Positions 1 to 8,316 of a stretch of 64,000 nucleotides of DNA are shown here, one piece after another. The DNA is from Selenomonas sp. ND2010 (GTDB lineage: Bacteria > Bacillota > Negativicutes > Selenomonadales > Selenomonadaceae). The notes under the pieces are model-generated. The model was not told the DNA's origin, ran no database searches, and saw only the letters and a program-made list of their open reading frames with translations. Position numbers and translations under genes: made by a program. The stretch is taken from contig NZ_KL370847.1 of assembly GCF_000702005.1 (NCBI RefSeq), positions 31,215 to 95,214 of the forward strand. The letters are read 5' to 3'. The number at the start of each line of letters is the position of its first letter. Position 1 is the first letter of the stretch.

Positions 1-81
1 CCCCGCCGCCGGCGACTTACCTCGAACACGAACTGGGTACTACGCCCCTGCAAACTGTAATTTCACAGCCTACATTCGTTT

Positions 82-1848
82 TTATTCGTCAAATTCGTAT
101 GGCTTGGCGGCTTTATGGTAAGTCGTATGCAGGAGTTCATGGGCCCGTGGGCTGAGCGGTTCGCCTAGGAAATCGCGGTAAAGAGTCTGGATTTCTGGGT
201 TTTCATGCGATTTGCGTAGTGGCAGGCCACGGTCGATTTCATAGAGGGCAGCCATGCGTTTTTTGCGGATCGCGTTGGTCGTACCGATTGGCTGGCCGCC
301 ACCTCCGATGCAGCCGCCGGGGCAGGCCATGATTTCAATGAAATCGTAAGGACTGGTACCTTTTTTGACCTGTTCCATAATGCGGCGGGCATTGCGAAGC
401 GTATGGGCTACGCAGACGCGGATTTCCCGATCTTTGATTTTGATGACAGCCTCTTTGATGCCTTCAAAGCCACGAACTTCATTGAATTCAATTTTATCCA
501 GCGTTTCGCCGGTGACTTTTTCGTATACGGTGCGTAGAGCTGCTTCCATAACGCCGCCGGTAGCACCGAAGATTGCCCCCGCACCGGTGCTAAGTCCCAG
601 AGGATTGTCAAATTCGCTTTCGGGCAGGTTCTTGAAGGAAAGACCGACATATTTTATGAGTTTGATAAGCTCACGGGTGGTGAGGACGATATCGACGTCG
701 GGGATGCCATTGCGTCCCATTTCCGGACGGGCGGCTTCGAATTTCTTAGCCGTGCAGGGCATGACTGAGACTGTGACGATGTCGCCTACATCAATGCCTG
801 CGTTTTCCGGATAATAGGTCTTGGCGATTGCCCCAAACATGCTCATGGGGGACTTGGCCGAAGACAGATGACCGATGCAGTTCGGGAAATGTTTCTCCAT
901 ATAATTGACCCAGCCTGGGCTGCAGGAAGTCATCATTGGCAGTGTGCCGCCGTTTTGCAGGCGGTCAAGGAACTCGGCACCTTCCTCCATGATGGTGAGG
1001 TCAGCACCGAAGTTGGTGTCGAATACTTTGTCAAAGCCTAAGAGCTTTAGCGCAGTGACCATCTGTCCGGTGACGATGGCGCCTTCTTCCATGCCAAAAG
1101 CATCGCCGAGGGCTACGCGGACAGATGGGGCAACCTGTACGATAACGTGTTTGTGTGGGTCCTGCAGGGCGTCGAGAACTTTATTCGTATCGTCTTTTTC
1201 GACGATGGCGCCGGTGGGGCAGACGAGGCTGCACTGACCGCAGAGAATGCAGTCGGTGGCTTCCATCGGTTTGTTGAATGCCGTGGTAACTACGATGTCA
1301 CTGCTGCGTCCGGCATAGGTCAGGGCGGCGATACCCTGAACGTCTTTGCAGGCGCGGATGCAACGGCCGCAGCGGATGCATTTTGATGGGTCCCGGACAA
1401 TCGAAGGATTCGTTTCAATGCGGGGTTCGTCTTTGAGAACGCTGGGCAGTGGGGAGTGCTGGATGTTGAAGCGGCTGCAGAGACGCTGCAGGTCGCAGTT
1501 CTGATTGCGTGGACAGCTCAGACAGTCTTTGTTGTGATTGGCTAACATGAGCTGCAGGATGGATACCTGTGTATCGCGGACAATCTGCGTATCGGTATGG
1601 ACTTCCATCCCTTCCCAGACTTCAGTGGAGCAGGCAGCCAGCAGGCGGCGTTTGCCAACGACTTCGACGGCGCAAAGACGGCAGTGGGCTTTGATTCGCT
1701 GGTCCTCGTGATAGCAGAGGTGCGGAATATCGATGCCCAGAGTTTGTGCCGCCTGCATGATTTTGGTTCCCTTCGGCACTTCGATAGGGATATTGTTGAT
1801 AGTCAAATGGACCATTGGGATATCTTTTACTTCGTTTGCTGTGGTCAT
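82..1848 (-). CDS. hydA: [FeFe] hydrogenase catalytic subunit HydA
   Basis: Catalytic subunit of a cytoplasmic NAD-linked [FeFe] hydrogenase (588 aa); it interconverts protons and H2. Domains in order: an N-terminal ferredoxin-like [2Fe-2S] domain (Cys45, 56, 59, 73), a His-Cys [4Fe-4S] site (His105, Cys109, 112, 118), two [4Fe-4S] motifs (Cys157/160/163/167 and Cys200/203/206/210), then the H-cluster domain with TSCSPGW (307-313), MPCTAKKFE (363-371) and the MACPGGC-GGGQP motif (507-520). The first H-cluster motif is the Ser form of the textbook TSCCPxW. The C-terminus ends with the small-subunit-like LYRDFLGEP and LLHTTYH segments, with no further Fe-S domain. The start overlaps the hydB stop by 4 bp (ATGA on the minus strand), so the two are translationally coupled. 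It is the last gene of hydCBA. Confidence 0.95.
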   Translation of the reverse strand: MTTANEVKDIPMVHLTINNIPIEVPKGTKIMQAAQTLGIDIPHLCYHEDQRIKAHCRLCAVEVVGKRRLLAACSTEVWEGMEVHTDTQIVRDTQVSILQLMLANHNKDCLSCPRNQNCDLQRLCSRFNIQHSPLPSVLKDEPRIETNPSIVRDPSKCIRCGRCIRACKDVQGIAALTYAGRSSDIVVTTAFNKPMEATDCILCGQCSLVCPTGAIVEKDDTNKVLDALQDPHKHVIVQVAPSVRVALGDAFGMEEGAIVTGQMVTALKLLGFDKVFDTNFGADLTIMEEGAEFLDRLQNGGTLPMMTSCSPGWVNYMEKHFPNCIGHLSSAKSPMSMFGAIAKTYYPENAGIDVGDIVTVSVMPCTAKKFEAARPEMGRNGIPDVDIVLTTRELIKLIKYVGLSFKNLPESEFDNPLGLSTGAGAIFGATGGVMEAALRTVYEKVTGETLDKIEFNEVRGFEGIKEAVIKIKDREIRVCVAHTLRNARRIMEQVKKGTSPYDFIEIMACPGGCIGGGGQPIGTTNAIRKKRMAALYEIDRGLPLRKSHENPEIQTLYRDFLGEPLSPRAHELLHTTYHKAAKPYEFDE

Positions 1849-3098
1849 GATTCGGTACCTCCAACTTCAAATACCTCGGGGAATGTCAGCATGGCGGACT
1901 GCAGGGTGTTTTGTGCCGTCTCGCCAAGACCGCAAAGGGAAGACATGCTCATGACGCGGGCAATGGTGGCCATGATGCGGATGTCTTCTGACGTAGCGGT
2001 GTGATTGGCAATCTTGTCGAGGATAATCTTGATGTGGAGATTTCCCTCCCGGCAGGGCGTACACTGACCGCAGCTTTCCTCAGAGAAAAATTCCTGATTC
2101 ATGCGCAGGAAGTCGATGACGCTGGTGCGTTCGTCGATGACCAAAATGCCGCCAGAGCCGACCATGACACCTGCGTTGCGAAGATCGTCGTAGGTATAGG
2201 GCGTATCGAGAATCGAGGCATCGGCAATCTTACCCGATGCGCCGCCAAACTGAATGAGTTGGATTTCTCGGTCATGCTGGATGCCGCCAGCGAGGTTGTA
2301 GATGATTTCCCGGATGGTAGTGCCGAAAGGAATTTCGAAAACACCTGGATTGTTGACATTCCCGGCAACGGAAATCATTTTTGTACCGATGGAGTCACCG
2401 GACCCGCAGGATGCGTAGACGTTGTCTTTATCAACGAGCAGGTGTGGGACGATGGACAGGCTTTCGACATTGTTGAGGCAGGTCGGACGGGCGAAGAGAC
2501 CGCTGACTTTGATGAAAGGCGGTTTCATGCGGGGGCGTCCGGCTTTGCCTTCAATGGAGCGAATGAGCGCAGTGCCTTCGCCGCAGACATAGGCACCACC
2601 ACCGGAATAGAGGTGCAAGTTGAAATCAAAGCCCTTGCCGAGAATGTTTTCGCCTAGAAAGCCGTAATTCTTGGCTTGGCGAATCGCATTGAGCAGCAAT
2701 GGACGGAGGCAGGCGTATTCTGCGCGCATATAGATGTAGCCATCGGTGGCGCCACAGACATAGCCAGCGATAATCAAGGCTTCAATGAGGTTGAAGGGGT
2801 CTTTTTGGATGAGTTCGCGGTCTTTGAAGGTGGTGGTTTCCCCTTCGTCGGCGTTGCAGACAACGACTTTATTCTCGCCGACAACGGCACGAGCCTGTGA
2901 CCATTTGCGCCCGAGGGGATATTCGGCGCCACCGCGTCCGCGTACTTTGACCTCGGTAATCATGTCGCAGATTTTTTCCGGGTCCATGGTCACAGCTTTG
3001 CGCAGGGCCTCAAAGCCGCCGATATTCATATACGATCCGATGGATGAGGTATCATACTGATCAAAGTTCTTGGTCAGGAATCTAACTTGATTGCTCAT
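1845..3098 (-). CDS. hydB: NuoF-like hydrogenase subunit HydB (short form)
   Basis: Flavoprotein subunit (417 aa) that should bind FMN and NAD(H) and pass electrons to or from HydA. Visible are the FMN loop GRGGAEYPLGRKW (53-65), CNADEGETTTFKDR (81-94), the nucleotide loop GGGAYVCGEGTAL (166-178) and the [4Fe-4S] ligands Cys343, 346, 349 and 389. Thermotoga-type HydB (over 600 aa) adds an N-terminal thioredoxin-like [2Fe-2S] domain and a C-terminal ferredoxin domain; both are missing here, giving a NuoF-sized protein. Several pocket positions differ from the common NuoF text (GAEYPLG for GAGFPTG, ETTT for EPGT, GEGT for GEET). GAGGAGG lies just upstream of the ATG. It sits between hydC and hydA. 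Confidence 0.93.
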   Translation of the reverse strand: MSNQVRFLTKNFDQYDTSSIGSYMNIGGFEALRKAVTMDPEKICDMITEVKVRGRGGAEYPLGRKWSQARAVVGENKVVVCNADEGETTTFKDRELIQKDPFNLIEALIIAGYVCGATDGYIYMRAEYACLRPLLLNAIRQAKNYGFLGENILGKGFDFNLHLYSGGGAYVCGEGTALIRSIEGKAGRPRMKPPFIKVSGLFARPTCLNNVESLSIVPHLLVDKDNVYASCGSGDSIGTKMISVAGNVNNPGVFEIPFGTTIREIIYNLAGGIQHDREIQLIQFGGASGKIADASILDTPYTYDDLRNAGVMVGSGGILVIDERTSVIDFLRMNQEFFSEESCGQCTPCREGNLHIKIILDKIANHTATSEDIRIMATIARVMSMSSLCGLGETAQNTLQSAMLTFPEVFEVGGTES

Positions 3099-3115
3099 AA
3101 CATTTCCTCCTCAGC

Positions 3116-3622
3116 TTACGTCAGGGAACGAAGCAGGGCTTCAATCTTTTCCTGTGTGTCCAGATGGTCGTAAATCTGACCATTGATGCGCACCGATGGC
3201 GCGCGGTCACAGGCACCATAGCAGGTCGTAGTCTCGAGTGTAAAGCGTCCGTCATAAGTCGTTTCGCCAATCTTGATGTCGAGCAGACGCTGGAGGGTTT
3301 CGAGCAAGCGCTGTGTGTCGATGACGTTTACGCGACAGGCAGGCGAGCTGCAGACCTGGATGGGGTATTTTGCTCGTGGCTTGGAAGAAAGTTCGCTATA
3401 GAAATTAAGGCAGTCAAAGATATTGGTGACCGGCAGCGAAAGGCGGTCAGCCAAATAGTAGGCAATGGGTTCAGAAATGTAATGACGCTCATGGAGCTCC
3501 TGCACTTCGAGCAGGATGCCGACGATCTGTGTCGGATCGTTATCATGTGATTCGAGAACAAGATCTATTTTTGCCTGAAGCTCGGCAGGCAGCGGATATT
3601 CTTTCATTTGTGCAGTCAGCAT
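3116..3622 (-). CDS. hydC: NuoE-like [2Fe-2S] hydrogenase subunit HydC
   Basis: Thioredoxin-fold [2Fe-2S] electron-transfer subunit (168 aa) of the HydABC hydrogenase, equivalent to NuoE of complex I. An N-terminal helical region is followed by the fold with ligands Cys91-x4-Cys96 and Cys134-x3-Cys138, the standard NuoE spacing. GGAGG stands 7 nt before the ATG. It is the first gene of the operon, 17 bp ahead of hydB. The upstream sequence is extremely AT-rich and presumably holds the operon promoter, but I could not pick a convincing -35/-10 pair on the minus strand. Confidence 0.92.
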   Translation of the reverse strand: MLTAQMKEYPLPAELQAKIDLVLESHDNDPTQIVGILLEVQELHERHYISEPIAYYLADRLSLPVTNIFDCLNFYSELSSKPRAKYPIQVCSSPACRVNVIDTQRLLETLQRLLDIKIGETTYDGRFTLETTTCYGACDRAPSVRINGQIYDHLDTQEKIEALLRSLT

Positions 3623-3775
3623 AGATAAGCCTCCTATATTTTTAATACATATATAACAATATTATTATATAATAAAATATTATAGATTGACAGTGTTTGG
3701 ATAAAAAAACAAAAAGAATAAAGACGTTGAAATTAGATATAATGGGCTGAAATAAATAGTATCCACAAGATATAG

Positions 3776-3804
3776 TGTACAATGTTACATATTTATGCTA
3801 TAAT
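3776..3804 (+). promoter_or_regulatory. sigma-A-type promoter for the small HTH gene
   Basis: TGTACA, 17 nt, then TATAAT preceded by TGC (extended -10). Transcription would begin near 3811, about 55 nt before the small HTH-protein start. Confidence 0.6.
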
Positions 3805-3865
3805 GTAGTTGCCATTAGGGGAGCATGTAAATAGACTCATACATAATACTATGGGGGGATTATTT

Positions 3866-4105
3866 ATGGCTATCAAGAACATTGAAATGGACCGTCGTGA
3901 CAGTGCGAGTTATCGCAAAATCTTGAAACGAGGAGGTTTCCTTTCTGCAAGTTACTTGTCTGTCAATGGCTTTGACGTCAATCGTCTTCGCAAGTTGGCG
4001 TTGGCAGGAGAACTTGACGCAGTACGCTGCGCTATTGGCAACTCAATCCGCTGGTATTACCGGGAACGGCAGGCGGAAAATGCTCACCTTCGTGGACTGG
4101 CATAA
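3866..4105 (+). CDS. Small excisionase/MerR-like helix-turn-helix protein
   Basis: A 79-aa protein starting MAIKNIEMDRR; the start was chosen because GGGGGG lies 7 nt upstream, whereas upstream in-frame starts lack a site. Residues about 25-70 (SYLSVNGFDVNRLRKLALAG, then ELDAVRCAIGNSIRWYYRERQ) follow the layout of HTH_17/excisionase-type DNA-binding domains: a short helix pair, then 'GEL-AVR', then a tryptophan/tyrosine-rich wing. A DNA-binding role is inferred from this pattern only. The gene has its own promoter and a terminator directly behind it, so it is probably expressed mainly as a single gene. No target is identifiable. It lies between the divergent hyd operon and the metallophosphoesterase gene. 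Confidence 0.6.
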   Translation: MAIKNIEMDRRDSASYRKILKRGGFLSASYLSVNGFDVNRLRKLALAGELDAVRCAIGNSIRWYYRERQAENAHLRGLA

Positions 4106-4146
4106 ATATGCCGGTAATGTAATGCTGTTATTTGGGTAAATGTTGG

Positions 4147-4173
4147 AATCGGCCTTGCCGGTTCTCTTTTTTT
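4147..4173 (+). terminator. Rho-independent terminator after the HTH gene
   Basis: Stem AATCGGC / GCCGGTT (one G-T pair) with a CTT loop, followed by CTCTTTTTTT. It ends only 21 nt before the metallophosphoesterase start, leaving no room for a separate promoter, so the downstream genes probably depend on read-through or an undetected start. Confidence 0.65.
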
Positions 4174-4194
4174 GCATTTTTTCAGGAGAATTAT

Positions 4195-5133
4195 ATGATA
4201 CATTATTTTTGGTTAATTGTAATCAGTTTATTGTTATTGGTGTTTATCGTAATCCCAGCCGTCGTGATATGGAGGCTCAGTATGAGAATCCCTGAAGATG
4301 CGGGCAGACGCCGCTTCCTGAAGAAGGCGGTCAGCTATCCGGTGGGGCTGGCGGCGGCAAGTGGGTATGGATATGGCTATGAGCGCTGTCATACGGTGGA
4401 CAATCGCTATCGCATCCCGATGGCAGCTGGTGCTTTCCCCGAGGGATACCGCTTGGCGCAAATCAGTGATGTTCATCTGGGAAGATTCTTTTCGGTGGCG
4501 GAACTGCGAAGGTTATTGGAGCGGATTGCATCGGATGGTCCAGATCTGCTGGCAATTACCGGGGATCTTTTCGATGACGAGGGGCAGAATCCTGCGGCGG
4601 CACAACTGCTGGATGAATATGTGGATAGATTCCCCGACGGCATTTGGTACTGCTTGGGGAATCACGAACATTTCCGTGGTGTGACGGAAATCAAGCGGCT
4701 GCTGTCGGCAACGCGGGTTCATGCGCTTTACAACCACGCGGAGCAGGTTCCAGGGAAATCCTTCTGGATAGCGGGAACAGACCATCCGATGATTCGGGAG
4801 ACGGAGAAGTTCCGTCAGCTCAAGGCGGAATACTTTGCCCAAACCATAGAGGATATTCCTGAAAAAGAACGAAAAAGTACAATAGTATTAGCGCATCATC
4901 CGGAGTTTATCGATAATGCCGCGGCGGCAGGGATACCATTGACGCTGACCGGCCATACTCATGGCAGTCAGTTTGGTATCTTTGGCTGGCCGCTCTTTCC
5001 CGTGTTCAAATACACGCGCGGTATGGTGCGGTTGGGCGATAGTTATGGTTATGTCCACGTAGGCAATGGCAGCTGGTTCCCCTGCCGGATTGGCTGTCCG
5101 CCGGAAGTGGCTTATTTTGAGTTTCGAGGTTAA
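4195..5133 (+). CDS. Membrane-anchored metallophosphoesterase with twin-arginine motif (YaeI-like)
   Basis: Calcineurin-like phosphoesterase (312 aa). The start MIHYFWLIV was chosen because AGGAGA lies 5 nt upstream; the longer frame begins before the terminator stem. Residues 2-27 form a hydrophobic membrane segment. Residues about 36-44 read GRRRFLKKA, a twin-arginine (Tat) signature like that of E. coli YaeI, followed by a short hydrophobic stretch. The catalytic domain shows SDVHLG, GDLFDD, GNHEH, AHHPEF and GHTHGSQ, the full set of two-metal ligands. It probably hydrolyses a phosphodiester or phosphomonoester outside the cytoplasmic membrane; the substrate is unknown. Only 2 bp separate it from the next gene. 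Confidence 0.85.
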   Translation: MIHYFWLIVISLLLLVFIVIPAVVIWRLSMRIPEDAGRRRFLKKAVSYPVGLAAASGYGYGYERCHTVDNRYRIPMAAGAFPEGYRLAQISDVHLGRFFSVAELRRLLERIASDGPDLLAITGDLFDDEGQNPAAAQLLDEYVDRFPDGIWYCLGNHEHFRGVTEIKRLLSATRVHALYNHAEQVPGKSFWIAGTDHPMIRETEKFRQLKAEYFAQTIEDIPEKERKSTIVLAHHPEFIDNAAAAGIPLTLTGHTHGSQFGIFGWPLFPVFKYTRGMVRLGDSYGYVHVGNGSWFPCRIGCPPEVAYFEFRG

Positions 5134-5135
5134 AA

Positions 5136-6578
5136 ATGGTGGATTGGCAAGCAAAATTGGATGGGATTTGTTCGTTGCTGGCAAAGGGAAAAACTACTGC
5201 GGCCCGCAAGATGCTTGACGAGCTGCGTGGTGCTGGGGAAGTTCCCCTTGAGGAAATGTGGCGGGTTCATGAACTTTATGGAGCGATGTTCCATGATCTG
5301 GCTGATGCTGAGGGAGCGGCGGCGGCTTACAGCAATGCCGCGCAGTCGGATCGCTTTTTGCGGAGTCAGCGGGAGCATTTTTCCAACTACCTGTTCGCGC
5401 TTCATTATCTGCCGGGGTTATCGCCGGAGGAGTTATATCAGCAGCATGTAGTATATCAGGGGTTGTATCGGGATACCATAGAATTGCCGCCGTGTCCAGC
5501 GTATCAGCATGATCGCATACGGATTGGTTTTCTCGCGCGTGATTTCCGGGAATCGTCCTCGGCCCGATTCTACGAATGTTTGCTGACGGGGCTTGATGTG
5601 CGCGCGTTTGAAGTGTATGCCTATGCGATGGAATCCGATGAAGATGATTTTACGCGTCAGCTGCAGGCGTCGGGGCTGACTTATCGCTGCTTGAGTGGTC
5701 AAAATCTTGAACAGATGGCAAAGACTATCCGTTGGGATGAAATCGATGTGCTGATGGATTTGAGTGGTCATGCCGATGGCGGCATGACCTTGATGGTGAT
5801 GGCACAGCGTCCGGCATCCGTACAGCTTTGTGGAATCGGCTGGTTTGATACCACGGGGCTGTCGGCTATGGATTATTTCCTGACGGATGGTATTATGGAC
5901 CCCTTGGACGGTCAGGCGCAGTTGCTATTCAAAGAAAAACTGCTGCGCCTGCCTCATGGCTTTTGTTTCCAGCCGTCAGTGCCAATGCGGCGGCAGACGC
6001 GCAAAACGCGCGCGGAAAGTACTATCACTTTCGGCTGTTTCCAAAATTTCATGAAGATATCGCGCCCTGTTATGGATTGTTGGCGGGAAATCTTAAATAA
6101 TCTGCCGGACAGCCGGCTCGTGGTCCAGGATACGACGCGGCTTTTCGAGCGGCGAGCTGTCATGCAAAAACGGCTGGAAAATGCTGGACTGCCGATGGAG
6201 CGGGTCGAGGTGCGCCTTGGCAGTGATGCGTATTTGACGCAGTATCAGCAAATTGATATCATGTTGGATACCTTCCCTTACCCTGGCGGGGCGGCGACGG
6301 CGACAGCCCTTTATATGGGGGTACCGGTGGTCGCCTTAGGTGGTGACCATCATAGTGCACGCCTCAGCAGCAGTATCTTAAACGCCGCAGGCTTTTCCGA
6401 ATGGCTGGCTGATAGCACCGATGCGTACATCAAGTTGGCTTTGCAGCTGGCCGTGGATAAAGAAGGCCTGGCGAGGACGCAGTTGATGCTGCGGACGGAA
6501 TTAGAGCATTCGGCATTGATGGATAAAGACGCTTATATAGGGAATTTTGAGCAGGCGGTAAAAAACTGCCTGAGATAA
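5136..6578 (+). CDS. SPINDLY/OGT-like glycosyltransferase (GT41), single domain
   Basis: 480 aa, cytoplasmic. Residues 1-125 are helical and TPR-like; residues about 128-470 match the C-terminal catalytic region of O-GlcNAc transferase/SPINDLY proteins: RIRIGFLARDF, LMDLSGHADGG, FGCFQNFMKI (with the conserved Lys), and DTFPYPGGAATATALYMGVP. The position of the conserved His in the usual DxxxH motif (His498 of human OGT) is Ser140 here (DFRES). It resembles the proteins encoded at 43540-48410 in the large glycosylation island and may belong functionally with them, though it lies over 30 kb away. It is followed by a methyltransferase-like gene. Acceptor and donor are unknown; a flagellin-modifying role is inference. 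Confidence 0.8.
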   Translation: MVDWQAKLDGICSLLAKGKTTAARKMLDELRGAGEVPLEEMWRVHELYGAMFHDLADAEGAAAAYSNAAQSDRFLRSQREHFSNYLFALHYLPGLSPEELYQQHVVYQGLYRDTIELPPCPAYQHDRIRIGFLARDFRESSSARFYECLLTGLDVRAFEVYAYAMESDEDDFTRQLQASGLTYRCLSGQNLEQMAKTIRWDEIDVLMDLSGHADGGMTLMVMAQRPASVQLCGIGWFDTTGLSAMDYFLTDGIMDPLDGQAQLLFKEKLLRLPHGFCFQPSVPMRRQTRKTRAESTITFGCFQNFMKISRPVMDCWREILNNLPDSRLVVQDTTRLFERRAVMQKRLENAGLPMERVEVRLGSDAYLTQYQQIDIMLDTFPYPGGAATATALYMGVPVVALGGDHHSARLSSSILNAAGFSEWLADSTDAYIKLALQLAVDKEGLARTQLMLRTELEHSALMDKDAYIGNFEQAVKNCLR

Positions 6579-6606
6579 AGAAAGAAATTTGAGAGGAAGA
6601 GGGATT

Positions 6607-7422
6607 TTGCGACATACCCTGATGGATTTTATTGTTGGCGGTCCTGAGGCTGGCCGCTGGCTGGTCGTTGAGAGTGCTCAGTATCTAACACCACTGCGAA
6701 ATGCTTATCCCCAGGCGAAGATTACCGCGGTCACGCGGTTTGAGGAAATCGCGGCACTGGGCGAATTTCAGGAGCTGGGCGTCGATTGGCATATCCTTGA
6801 CTATCGTCAGGAGGCGCTACCTTTTGCCGAGGAATCCTTTGACTATGCGATTGCGGAAAGTTGTTTGGAGGAGGCATTTCAACCCTACGAGACCATGATG
6901 GACATCAGCCGGAAGCTGACGGATGTTGGGACGCTTTATACGTCGTACGGAAATATTCGCTATCATGGCGTATTGGCACAACTTCGCGAAGGGATTTTCC
7001 CTGTGCGGCAGCAGCATCTCTATGCGAAAAGCGAGGTCGTCCGGCTGCTCGATGATACTCTGTATAAGGAAATCGATTTTTTGCCGGGACAGCAAGACGA
7101 GGACTTTTCCGCAGGAGAGATGTGGGAAGCACAGGGCTTTGACAATTTCAGCCATGACCTCAGCACGAGTTGTTGGCTCGTGGAGGCCAAGCGCAGTACG
7201 GCAGCTGTAGCCAACTTGAAGAGTCTCTATGACAAAGAAACGCGCAAGCAGCTGGCGCGGATTATCCATCGCATTGAATACGATGTGGAACGCGAAAAAA
7301 ACCTCGCCGAACTGCAACGATTCTGCGAGGCCAAAATGATTTTTGCGGATTATTTGGCAGACTTTATCCGAGAGATATGTGTCCACCCATTAAAATTAAC
7401 CGAATACCTAAAGCAAACATAG
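6607..7422 (+). CDS. Class I SAM-dependent methyltransferase-like protein
   Basis: 271 aa from a TTG start just after the purine-rich stretch GAGAGGAAGAGGG; an ATG at 6622 is the alternative. The N-terminal half follows the class I methyltransferase order: a Rossmann-like first strand (RWLVVESAQYLTPLRNAYP), 'DYRQEALPFAEESFDYAIAE' and the following 'DISRKLTDVGTLYTSYGN' segment. The usual glycine-rich SAM loop is weak (VGGPEAG), so activity is uncertain. The last 70 residues are charged and helical. It sits 28 bp after the OGT-like gene and probably shares its transcript. Its 3' end overlaps the convergent permease gene by 59 bp. It may modify a sugar or a glycosylated protein; that is inference. 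Confidence 0.6.
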   Translation: MRHTLMDFIVGGPEAGRWLVVESAQYLTPLRNAYPQAKITAVTRFEEIAALGEFQELGVDWHILDYRQEALPFAEESFDYAIAESCLEEAFQPYETMMDISRKLTDVGTLYTSYGNIRYHGVLAQLREGIFPVRQQHLYAKSEVVRLLDDTLYKEIDFLPGQQDEDFSAGEMWEAQGFDNFSHDLSTSCWLVEAKRSTAAVANLKSLYDKETRKQLARIIHRIEYDVEREKNLAELQRFCEAKMIFADYLADFIREICVHPLKLTEYLKQT

Positions 7423-8164
7423 CCAGAGACAGAAGTCCAAGGATAACCTTGGACTTTGTTTTTTTGGAAATCTTAGCGCCAATCTGCGCGCCGATGGCAG
7501 CGCCAATCGAAATGCAGATTGCTGGCAGCCAGATGATGTGATTCAAAAGGAAATGGGAAACAACGCCGAAGATGGACGAGCAAGCGAGAATGAAATGCGA
7601 GGTCGCAGTAGCAACGTGTACCGGAAAGCTCAACAGGTAAATCATGAGCGGTACATGGATAATGCCACCGCCGACGCCGAAGATGCTTGAGACAAAGCCG
7701 ACACCAAAGCTGGCAGTGATGCCAATCCATTTATTGAAAGCGAAATTGTCGGGAAGATCGATGGTGTCCGTCGGTGGTTTGTGCATCGTGTTCCAAAACA
7801 TAATGCAGGCCATACAGAGTACGAATACACCGTAGTAGAAATCGAGCTGTGGTGCACTGAATTCGTTTACGATATAGGAACCGATAAAAGCACCTGGCAG
7901 GGTAGCCAGTGCGAAGGGAATCGCCGCACGGAAGAAAACGCGCTTTTGGCGGATGTAGGCAATGGTGCCCGATACGGCATTAGCAAGTACTACGACCAGT
8001 GAGGTGCCGGTAATTTGCGCGGCCGTATGGAAGTAGGGATAAAGCCCGCCGTCCGACATGAAGAAGATAAAGACCGGCACACAGATGAGCCCGCCGCCGA
8101 TTCCGACCAGTGTGCCAAAGCAGCCGACAAAAAGTCCCAGCAGCAGGAAAAGAAGAATAGCCAT
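7364..8164 (-). CDS. TauE/SafE family permease (DUF81)
   Basis: Inner-membrane permease of 266 aa. The start MAILLFLLLG is favoured over an ATG 33 nt upstream because AAGGA is well placed before it. Two internal halves each carry the family glycine signature: GTLVGIGGGLICVP near the N-terminus and SSIFGVGGGIIHVP in the second half, with about eight membrane segments. Family members move sulfite, sulfoacetate or other small organosulfur or organic anions; the substrate here cannot be told. The gene stands alone and divergent to cstA. A -10-like TATACT (8206-8211, minus strand) and an inverted repeat precede it. Confidence 0.85.
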   Translation of the reverse strand: MAILLFLLLGLFVGCFGTLVGIGGGLICVPVFIFFMSDGGLYPYFHTAAQITGTSLVVVLANAVSGTIAYIRQKRVFFRAAIPFALATLPGAFIGSYIVNEFSAPQLDFYYGVFVLCMACIMFWNTMHKPPTDTIDLPDNFAFNKWIGITASFGVGFVSSIFGVGGGIIHVPLMIYLLSFPVHVATATSHFILACSSIFGVVSHFLLNHIIWLPAICISIGAAIGAQIGAKISKKTKSKVILGLLSLAMFALGIRLILMGGHISLG

Positions 8165-8228
8165 AAGAATCCTTTCATAGAAAAACGTGATAAACAAACA
8201 ATTTTAGTATAACATACCAAAGCAAGCC

Positions 8229-8245
8229 GATAACTGCAGGTTATC
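8229..8245. promoter_or_regulatory. Inverted repeat in the permease/cstA divergent region
   Basis: GATAAC, 5 nt, GTTATC. The arm nearer cstA lies where the -35 of the minus-strand permease promoter would fall, which would suit an operator. No regulator is known; the match is short. Confidence 0.3.
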
Positions 8246-8287
8246 AAGATGATTCTTATTCGATATATCCAAAGAGTTTGAAATATA

Positions 8288-8316
8288 TAGACAATTCAGG
8301 CGGATTATGCTAAGAT
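8288..8316 (+). promoter_or_regulatory. sigma-A-type promoter for cstA
   Basis: TAGACA, 17 nt, TAAGAT with a TGC extended -10 element. It would give a leader of about 55-60 nt before the cstA ATG. Confidence 0.45.

Noticed and set aside
2001-2657. 218-aa plus-strand frame
   Set aside because: Antisense to hydB; no ribosome site and no recognisable domain.
3640-3700. AT-rich stretch considered as a replication origin or Rex operator
   Set aside because: No DnaA boxes, iterons or Rex palindrome were seen; it is best explained as a promoter region for hydCBA.
4132-4194. Earlier start for the metallophosphoesterase
   Set aside because: It begins ahead of the terminator stem and has no ribosome site, while AGGAGA fits the ATG at 4195.
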